A stretch of 64,000 bases of DNA from the NCBI RefSeq assembly GCF_030064065.1, contig NZ_CP125946.1, positions 1,116,001 to 1,180,000 of the forward strand, in the 5' to 3' direction. Of this stretch, positions 57,840-64,000 are shown piece after piece (the first letter of the stretch is position 1; the number at the start of each line of letters is the position of its first letter). The stretch comes from Rothia sp. SD9660Na. Its GTDB lineage: Bacteria > Actinomycetota > Actinomycetes > Actinomycetales > Micrococcaceae. Under the pieces are notes generated by a model, which did not search any database, was not told the origin of the DNA, and was given only the letters and a program-made list of their open reading frames with translations. The translations under genes were made by a program, and so were the position numbers.

Positions 57840-60527
57840 ATGCTCTCACAGGAAATCTCAAAGCGCTGGATCGAATTCTTCGAAAAGCGCGGGCACACCG
57901 TAGTACCCTCTGCTTCACTCGTATCACACGAGCCCGGCGCTATGTTCACCATCGCGGGTATGGTCCCCTTCATCCCTTACTTCCTGGGCCGTGAGACCCC
58001 CAAGTTCTCCCGCGCAGTGAGCGTGCAGAAGTGCATCCGCACCCTGGATATCGACGAGGTTGGCAAGACCGCCCGCCACGGCACCTTCTTCCAGATGGCC
58101 GGTAACTTCTCCTTCGGTGACTACTTCAAAAAGGAAGTTATCCCCTGGGCTTACGAGCTACTCACCTCATCCATCGAAGACGGCGGCTACGGCCTGGACC
58201 CCGACCGCCTGTGGGTCACCGTTTACGAGGGAGACGACGAAGCCTACGACATCTGGGTCAATGACGTAAAGTTCCCGGCCGAACGTATCCAGAAGATGGG
58301 CATGGCCGAGAACTACTGGTCCACCGGTCAGCCCGGCCCCGCAGGCCCCGACTCTGAAATCTTCTACGATCGTGGCCCCGAGTACGGTAAGGAAGGCGGC
58401 CCCGCAGCCGACGACGACCGCTACATCGAAATTTGGAACCTGGTCTTCATGCAGTACCAGCGTGGTGAGGGCACTGGCAAGGACAGCTTCGAGATTCTTG
58501 GCGACCTGCCCAAGAAGAATATCGATACCGGCCTAGGCGTAGAACGCCTGGCCATGCTCCTGCAGGGTGTTGAGAACTTCTACGAGACCGACCAGGTACG
58601 CCCCGTCCTCGACGCCGCAGCCAAGCTCTCCGGCAAGAAATACCACGGCTCTGAAAACGCTAATGACGACGGCTACGAGGACGACGTCCGCATGCGCGTG
58701 GTCGCCGACCACATTCGCTCCTCCCTCATGCTCATTGCTGACGGAGTCACCCCCTCCAACGAAGGCCGCGGCTACATCTTGCGCCGTCTCATGCGCCGCG
58801 CCATCCGCGCTATGCGCCTGCTGGGTGTGACTGAGCCCTGCCTGCCTGTCCTCTTCCCCGCCTCTAAGGACGCTATGGCCGGTGCCTACCCTTACGTAGC
58901 TGAAGACTTCGAGCGGATCTCCCGCATCGCCTACGCCGAAGAGAAGGCCTTCCTGAAGACCATTGAATCCGGTACCGCCCGCCTGGAAGAGGCAGTTGCC
59001 TCCGCCAAGGCTGCCGGTAAGGGAGAAGTCTCAGGTGCAGACGCCTTTGCCCTGCACGATACCTACGGTTTCCCCATCGACCTGACCCTGGAAATGGCCG
59101 AAGAAGCCGGCGTCAAGGTCGACGAGAACCAGTTCCGTGCCCTTATGGAAGAACAGCGCCACCGTGCCCAGGCCGACGCTAAGGCCAAGAGGGGCGGCAT
59201 GGCCGACCTCTCAGTCTTCCGTGAACTGGCTGACGAACGCGGCTCCATCTTCACCGGCTATGACGAGCTGCGCACCGAAACTACCCTGCGTGCCATCCTG
59301 GTCGACGGTGTTTCTGTACCCGCAGCGTCCGCAGGTCAGAAGGTTGAAATCGTACTCGACGAAACCCCCTTCTACGCAGAAGCAGGCGGCCAGGCCGCTG
59401 ACACCGGCGTTATCACCGGTAACGGCTTCACCATTGACGTTTCAGACGTCCAGCAGCCTGTCAAGGGTCTCTCAGTTCACCGCGCAGTCGTGCGCGAGGG
59501 CGAAGTTGTAGCTGGCGCTCCCGTTATTGCCCAGGTGGACGTACAGCGCCGCCAGGACGGCGAAAAGGCCCACTCCGGCACCCACATCATCCACGCAGCC
59601 CTGCACCAGGTGCTTGGTAACGAGGCAACCCAGCGCGGCTCCTTCAACAAGGAAGGCTACCTGCGCTTCGACTTCTCCTGGAGCGAGGGACTCTCCGACG
59701 CTGCCAAGCAGGAAGTTGAAGAGGTAGCTAACACCGCTATCCGCGACAACTTCCAGACCATCACCCGCGAAATGCCGCTGGATGAGGCCAAGAAGCTCGG
59801 CGCCATGAGCCTATTCGGCGAAAAGTACGGCGACACCGTGCGCGTGGTCGAAATGGGCGGCGACTTCTCCCGCGAACTCTGCGGCGGTACCCACGTTGGC
59901 TCAACCGCTCAGATTGGTTCTCTGACCCTGCTCACCGAACAGTCCGTCGGCTCGGGCAACCGCCGCGTTGAAGCCCTGGTCGGCCTGGACTCCTTCAACC
60001 ACCTGGCTGCCGAGCGTACCCTGGTCAACCAGCTGACCGGTCTGATGAAGGTACAGTCCTCCACCGAACTGCCCGAAAAGATCAACCAGACCCTGACCAA
60101 GCTCAAGGAAGCTGAGAAGGAACTGGCTAAGCTGCGCAAGGAAAAGCTGCAGGCTGAGGCCGGTAAGCTGACCGAAACCGCCCAGATGGTGGGCTCCGTC
60201 CGCACCTTGCTCCACAATGCCGGTGAACTGGACGCCAACGCCGTGCGCGAACTCGCCCTTGACCTGCGTTCACGCCTGGGTGAGGACGCTGCCACCGTAG
60301 CTGTTGCCGGTGTTAACAACGGCCGCCCGGTTATTCTGGTTGCCACTAACCAGGCCGCTCGTGATGCCGGTGTTAAGGCGGGCGCCCTCGTCCGCGTCGC
60401 TGCCGGTGTGCTCGGCGGTGGCGGTGGCGGTAAGGACGACGTCGCCCAGGGCGGCGGTCAGGACGCCACTAAGATTGACGAAGCTTTCAACGCTATCCGA
60501 TCCACCATTTCAGAGCTGGGAGTCTAA
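57840..60527 (+). CDS. alaS: Alanyl-tRNA synthetase
   Basis: An 895-residue protein from ATG 57840 (MLSQEISKRWIEFFEKRGHT). Catalytic core with FTIAGMVPFIPYFLGRE (about residues 38-54) and RHGTFFQMAGNFSFGDYFK (about 79-97), tRNA-recognition region, editing domain with HSGTHIIHAALHQVLG (about 579-594) and the second zinc part CGGTHVGSTAQIGSL (about 681-695), and the C-terminal C-Ala domain with a Gly-rich GGGGGGKDD stretch. GAAGGAAG upstream. Charges tRNA-Ala and removes mischarged Ser/Gly. Confidence 0.97.
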   Translation: MLSQEISKRWIEFFEKRGHTVVPSASLVSHEPGAMFTIAGMVPFIPYFLGRETPKFSRAVSVQKCIRTLDIDEVGKTARHGTFFQMAGNFSFGDYFKKEVIPWAYELLTSSIEDGGYGLDPDRLWVTVYEGDDEAYDIWVNDVKFPAERIQKMGMAENYWSTGQPGPAGPDSEIFYDRGPEYGKEGGPAADDDRYIEIWNLVFMQYQRGEGTGKDSFEILGDLPKKNIDTGLGVERLAMLLQGVENFYETDQVRPVLDAAAKLSGKKYHGSENANDDGYEDDVRMRVVADHIRSSLMLIADGVTPSNEGRGYILRRLMRRAIRAMRLLGVTEPCLPVLFPASKDAMAGAYPYVAEDFERISRIAYAEEKAFLKTIESGTARLEEAVASAKAAGKGEVSGADAFALHDTYGFPIDLTLEMAEEAGVKVDENQFRALMEEQRHRAQADAKAKRGGMADLSVFRELADERGSIFTGYDELRTETTLRAILVDGVSVPAASAGQKVEIVLDETPFYAEAGGQAADTGVITGNGFTIDVSDVQQPVKGLSVHRAVVREGEVVAGAPVIAQVDVQRRQDGEKAHSGTHIIHAALHQVLGNEATQRGSFNKEGYLRFDFSWSEGLSDAAKQEVEEVANTAIRDNFQTITREMPLDEAKKLGAMSLFGEKYGDTVRVVEMGGDFSRELCGGTHVGSTAQIGSLTLLTEQSVGSGNRRVEALVGLDSFNHLAAERTLVNQLTGLMKVQSSTELPEKINQTLTKLKEAEKELAKLRKEKLQAEAGKLTETAQMVGSVRTLLHNAGELDANAVRELALDLRSRLGEDAATVAVAGVNNGRPVILVATNQAARDAGVKAGALVRVAAGVLGGGGGGKDDVAQGGGQDATKIDEAFNAIRSTISELGV

Positions 60528-60531
60528 CCCA

Positions 60532-61074
60532 GTGACCTTCACCAGAGGCCGCCGCATGGGAGTCGACGTGGGCAACGCCCGCGTCGGCCTGGCCCTGTGC
60601 GACCCCGACGGCATACTCGCAACTCCCCTTAAAACCCTCCGCCGCGATGTGAAAAAGAATTCTGACCGGCGGGTCCTTCGTAAACTCATTGAAGTTAACG
60701 AAGTGACCGAAGTATTTGTGGGGCTGCCCAAGACCATGCGCGGGGGAGAGAGCCCCTCGACCCTTATGGCCCGCGAGTATGCCGAGGCCCTGGTGCAGGA
60801 ACTAGCCGCTGACGGTGCTTCCGTGCCCGTGTGGCTGGTCGATGAACGACTCACTACCGTGAGCGCCCACCGGTCCCTGCACGAGGCAGGTGTGTCGAGC
60901 AGAGACTTTAAAAACATGGTCGATCAGGTAGCTGCCGTCAACATCTTGCAGCATGCTGTCGACACCCTCAAGGCTGGCCAGCACCTGGCCGGCTATCGCC
61001 TTGAGCTCACTGCCCCTCACGGTGAGCTTGATTCCAGCACCTCCAACGACGAAACGGAGAACCCGAATGTCTGA
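60532..61074 (+). CDS. ruvX: RuvX/YqgF Holliday junction resolvase-like protein
   Basis: A 180-residue RNase H-fold protein from GTG 60532, four bases after alaS. RGRRMGVDVGNARVGLALCD (about residues 5-24) has the first acidic residue, VFVGLPKTMRGGESPS (about 62-77), and VDERLTTVSAHRSL (about 103-116) the conserved DERL/T pattern, with DQVAAVNILQHAVD (about 126-139) the last. YqgF acts in 16S rRNA 5' end processing in E. coli. Overlaps mltG by eight bases. Confidence 0.93.
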   Translation: MTFTRGRRMGVDVGNARVGLALCDPDGILATPLKTLRRDVKKNSDRRVLRKLIEVNEVTEVFVGLPKTMRGGESPSTLMAREYAEALVQELAADGASVPVWLVDERLTTVSAHRSLHEAGVSSRDFKNMVDQVAAVNILQHAVDTLKAGQHLAGYRLELTAPHGELDSSTSNDETENPNV

Positions 61075-62284
61075 GAACTCGAGTTCTAGCCGCCCGCCGC
61101 GCCGCCCCACCAAGAACCAGCAGACCGACCTGGACGGCCTGCTGGCCTCCACCGAAGACGGAGCTAACGGTGGTTTCTTCACCGCCGTTGAAGAAGAGGA
61201 ATACACCAAGGACGATCGAGACCGCACCCGCCGTCGTTCCCGCAACTTTATTATCTCAGCTGCTCTAGTTTTTGCTGTTGCACTCGTTCTGGTTGTCTCC
61301 ATTCTTGCCCCCAAGTTTGGCTGGTTCGAGCGAAAAGACTTTGCCGGTGAAGGTAACGGCACCGAAGTTACCTTCACAATCCCCGAGGGCGCATCGGCTA
61401 TAGGTATTGCTAACTCTCTGGAAGAACAGGGCATTATTGCTAACGCCGACCGCTTCTTGCAGGAATACGCTGAAAATGGCCAGGATCAGTTCTTCCAGCC
61501 CGGTGAGTACAAGTTGCAGGAAGAAATGAGCAGTGCTTCAGCTTTGAGCGAGCTGTTGCGTTTTGACGAGGCCAACACCAACTATGTGGCGGTAGCCCGT
61601 ACCTGGCGTATGGATAAAACTTTTGAAGCCCTGGCTGCCGGTACCGGTATCAGCGCCCAGGAATTCAAGGCACTTTCTACCGATCCCACCCGATTTGGCA
61701 TCCCGTCTACGTTCCCCACCATCGAAGGCTTCCTTTTCCCCGGAGAATACCGCCTCCCCAAGGACGCCGGTGCTGAAGAGATTCTGCAGATGATGGTTGA
61801 TAACACCTTCAAGGCCCTCGAAGAGGCCGGTGTTTCAGGCGACGACGAGATTTTTCATGTGATTACCGTTGGCTCGATTCTTGAATTCGAAGGCCGAGAG
61901 GCTGACTATTACCCGATCGCCGGTGCCATTGAAAACCGTCTGAACAACCCCGACGGTGAGACCAGCGGTTTCCTGCAGTCCGATGCAACCGTAGCCTACG
62001 GCCTAGGTATTCAGAGCTACCATATCTCTAACGAGCAGAAGCAGGACGCCAGCAACAAGTACAACACCTTCTACTACAAGGGTCTGCCTGTGGGCCCCAT
62101 CGGTTCACCGGGCCTGGCTGCCATTAAGGCTGCGGCGAACCCCGAGAAGAACGACTACTACTTCTGGGTCACCGTTGATCTTTTCACCGGTGAAACCCTC
62201 TTCGCCGAAACCTACGAGGAGCACCTGAAGAACGTGGAAGTGTACAACGAGTTCTGTGAAGCTCACGAGGGTGTTTGCTCCTAA
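61067..62284 (+). CDS. mltG: MltG endolytic murein transglycosylase
   Basis: A 405-residue membrane protein from ATG 61067. A disordered basic N-terminus (residues 1-58), one membrane helix (about 60-81, FIISAALVFAVALVLVVSIL), a LysM-like part (about 97-160, TFTIPEGASAIGIANSLEEQ) and the YceG catalytic domain with HVITVGSILEFEGREADYYP (about 263-282, holding the catalytic Glu) and GLPVGPIGSPGLAAIKAA (about 343-360). It cuts nascent glycan strands at the outer face of the membrane and sets chain length. Confidence 0.94.
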   Translation: MSENSSSSRPPRRPTKNQQTDLDGLLASTEDGANGGFFTAVEEEEYTKDDRDRTRRRSRNFIISAALVFAVALVLVVSILAPKFGWFERKDFAGEGNGTEVTFTIPEGASAIGIANSLEEQGIIANADRFLQEYAENGQDQFFQPGEYKLQEEMSSASALSELLRFDEANTNYVAVARTWRMDKTFEALAAGTGISAQEFKALSTDPTRFGIPSTFPTIEGFLFPGEYRLPKDAGAEEILQMMVDNTFKALEEAGVSGDDEIFHVITVGSILEFEGREADYYPIAGAIENRLNNPDGETSGFLQSDATVAYGLGIQSYHISNEQKQDASNKYNTFYYKGLPVGPIGSPGLAAIKAAANPEKNDYYFWVTVDLFTGETLFAETYEEHLKNVEVYNEFCEAHEGVCS

Positions 62285-63213
62285 TGGGTCAGCAGGTTAC
62301 CGAGTGCCCCAAGGCTTTTGTCTTGGGGCACCCCATTAAGCACAGCAAGTCACCCTTGCTCCACCGGGCCGCCTACCGGGCTCTTGGCATCGAGATGGAC
62401 TATGAGCGGCTGGACACCCGCGAGGACCAGCTTGCCGACGTCTTTTCCCGCTACACCCCCGAGCAGGGCACCCGCGGCTTTTCTGTCACCATGCCGCTGA
62501 AATCAGCGGTCAAAGAGCACCTAGATCACCTCACCCCCTTTGCCCAAGCAGTGGGCGTTGTTAACACCGTCTACTGGCGGCACGATGCTGATGGCCAGTT
62601 GACCTCTTGGGGTGATAACACCGACGTGTCGGGTATCGTCAATGCCCTGCGCCAGGCCGGCTTCGTCGGCAAGCCAGCGCGTGCTGCAATTATTGGTGGC
62701 GGCGGTACCGCCACCGCAGCCCTTGCCGCCTTGCGCGCCATGGGGGCGGACGGTGTCCGCGTCTTTGTGCGCGACGCTAGCCGGGCTCAGGGGGTTGCGG
62801 ACACCGCCACTCGCCTGGGCCTGAACCTTGACTTCCTGCCCATCGATAGCTTCGCAGACATCTACGCAGAGTTCGATGTGACCATCTGTACCCTTCCTGC
62901 GGGAGCAGCCGACGGGCTGCTGGCTACCGCTAGCCAGGGTGAATCTGCCGGCTACCTGCTCGATGTCTCCTATGACCCCTGGCCCTCGGTTCTAGCGGGG
63001 GAGTGGGAGGCCCGCGGAGGGGCCGTGACCAGGGGCCTTGAGATGCTGATGTACCAGGCGGTAGACCAGGTCAAGCTTTTTACCGGCCACGATAGGAGCC
63101 GCCCTTTACCTTGGCAGAACGAAGTGCTCACCGCCATGCGTCAGGCGGTAGGGCTACCGGTTACAGGCTTTGAACCCGAATCGGTGAACGAGTCAGCCTG
63201 GCTCACACGCTGA
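62284..63213 (+). CDS. aroE: Shikimate dehydrogenase
   Basis: A 309-residue NADP-dependent enzyme of aromatic amino-acid synthesis. ATG 62284 overlaps the mltG stop (TAATG). LGHPIKHSKSPLLHRAAYRA (about residues 14-33), GFSVTMPLKSAVKEHLD (about 65-81, catalytic Lys), GDNTDVSGIVNALRQAG (about 115-131), the NADP loop AIIGGGGTATAALAALRAMG (about 138-157). Next to aroC, the following step but one of the pathway. Confidence 0.93.
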   Translation: MGQQVTECPKAFVLGHPIKHSKSPLLHRAAYRALGIEMDYERLDTREDQLADVFSRYTPEQGTRGFSVTMPLKSAVKEHLDHLTPFAQAVGVVNTVYWRHDADGQLTSWGDNTDVSGIVNALRQAGFVGKPARAAIIGGGGTATAALAALRAMGADGVRVFVRDASRAQGVADTATRLGLNLDFLPIDSFADIYAEFDVTICTLPAGAADGLLATASQGESAGYLLDVSYDPWPSVLAGEWEARGGAVTRGLEMLMYQAVDQVKLFTGHDRSRPLPWQNEVLTAMRQAVGLPVTGFEPESVNESAWLTR

Positions 63214-63314
63214 GACTACTCGTACCGAATCGTGAAGTAGCAGTTTGCTATCGACCGTTATTTTTGGAAATCTTAGAACACAAGACCCACAGGCAAACGT
63301 AAAGAAGGTTAGAG

Positions 63315-64000
63315 ATGCTACGTTGGCTCACAGCCGGTGAATCCCACGGCGAAGCCCTGGTAGGAATTATTGAAGGCGTACCGGCAGGTGTTGAACTCAC
63401 CAGCGAAATGGTCCGCGACGCTCTAGCCCGTCGCCGTCTGGGCTACGGTCGCGGTGCCCGCATGAAGTTTGAAGAAGACCGCGTCCGCATCCTCGGCGGT
63501 GTGCGCCACGGTAAAACCCAGGGTGGCCCCGTAGCTATCGAAATCGCGAACACCGAATGGCCCAAGTGGGTTGATGTGATGTCCTCCGACCCGGTTGATC
63601 CCGCCCTCATCGAAGGGCGTGCCCGCAACGCGGCCCTTACCCGGCCCCGCCCCGGCCATGCTGATTTCGCTGGCATGCAGAAGTACGGTTTTGACGAGTC
63701 ACGCCCGGTTCTGGAACGCGCCAGCGCCCGCGAGACCGCAACTCGTGTAGCCCTCGGTGTTGTGGCTGCCCAGATTCTCAAGGCTCTGGGTGTAGAGCTG
63801 GTCAGCCACACCACCGCTATCGCCGAGGTGGCAGCCCCTGCCGACGCCCCGCGTCCTAGCCCTCGCGATGTAGCTTCCCTCGACGCCGACCCCCTGCGTT
63901 GCTTCGACGCTGCGACCTCCGAAGCAATGGTCGCCACCGTCGATAAGGCCCACAAGGACGGCGAAACCCTGGGCGGCGTGGTAGAAGTTCTGGCCTACGG
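63315..64000 (+). CDS. aroC: Chorismate synthase (5' part)
   Basis: From ATG 63315 the frame runs to the window edge (228 codons). [20 protein letters not shown] start (the GESHG motif), [20 protein letters not shown] (about residues 39-58), [16 protein letters not shown] (about 71-86), [20 protein letters not shown] (about 110-129) and [17 protein letters not shown] (about 134-150). FMN-dependent last step to chorismate. GAAGGTTAGAG upstream is a moderate ribosome site. The remaining third lies outside. Confidence 0.97.
   Translation, partial: MLRWLTAGESHGEALVGIIEGVPAGVELTSEMVRDALARRRLGYGRGARMKFEEDRVRILGGVRHGKTQGGPVAIEIANTEWPKWVDVMSSDPVDPALIEGRARNAALTRPRPGHADFAGMQKYGFDESRPVLERASARETATRVALGVVAAQILKALGVELVSHTTAIAEVAAPADAPRPSPRDVASLDADPLRCFDAATSEAMVATVDKAHKDGETLGGVVEVLAY

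Noticed and set aside
1-64000. CRISPR arrays, rRNA, tRNA and insertion sequences.
   Set aside because: Read through for regular repeats, cloverleafs and transposase motifs; none was recognised, but a covariance or profile search was not possible.

Overview
The window looks like part of a chromosome of a high-GC Gram-positive actinobacterium of the family Micrococcaceae, most likely Rothia or a close relative. I infer this from overall base composition, Tat-type signal peptides of the SRRTLAKGAAW kind, actinobacterial housekeeping genes in the order yebC-ruvC-ruvA-ruvB-yajC-secD-secF-relA, and alaS-ruvX-mltG-aroE-aroC. No database search was possible, so genus and all family names rest on recognition of motifs.

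Positions 1 to about 17,200 are the right part of an integrated mobile element (prophage or integrative element) whose left end lies outside the window. A leftward early operon (1-7477) carries a replication-type gene start, a thioredoxin-fold protein, a coiled-coil protein, a ParB-like protein, very small proteins, an excisionase-like HTH protein, a phage-type lipoprotein with an apparent ATA start and an HNH nuclease. It is interleaved with rightward genes driven by a duplicated promoter-operator. At 7247-8353 lies a divergent Cro/repressor switch with an ImmA-like peptidase and palindromic operators. From 8426 to 14,350 follows a cargo region: a large exported protein between 49-bp direct repeats, a broken repressor copy, and genes that share an apparently leaderless promoter, including a soluble/membrane gene pair that could be an undescribed defence module. 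A second repressor (14,923-15,240) and a tyrosine integrase (15,784-17,031) close the element.

Positions 17,222-24,202 hold variable chromosomal genes: a P-loop kinase, an operon of acetyltransferase, lipoate-ligase-like and SRAP genes, a fumarylacetoacetase-family enzyme, an ArsR regulator with an unusual Cys/His-rich metallothionein-like protein, an orphan DNA methyltransferase and a frameshifted membrane gene. thrS (24,290) has a foldable leader. Between thrS and the HIT gene (32,635) sits an inserted island with an AT-rich Septu-like ATPase/HNH defence pair, gene remnants, a nonsense-broken paralogue and an MNT antitoxin that has lost its HEPN toxin.

From 32,635 to the end the window is mostly core: HIT hydrolase, murT-gatD (peptidoglycan amidation), yebC, ruvCAB (Holliday junction processing), yajC-secDF (protein export), relA (stringent response), a DUF349 protein, hisS, aspS, dtd, rarA, two exported proteins, rpsD, a DUF948 pair, alaS-ruvX-mltG-aroE and the start of aroC. 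Two copies of a stem-loop element with identical cores and different but complementary stems follow the HIT gene and ruvC. No rRNA, tRNA, CRISPR array or insertion sequence was recognised.
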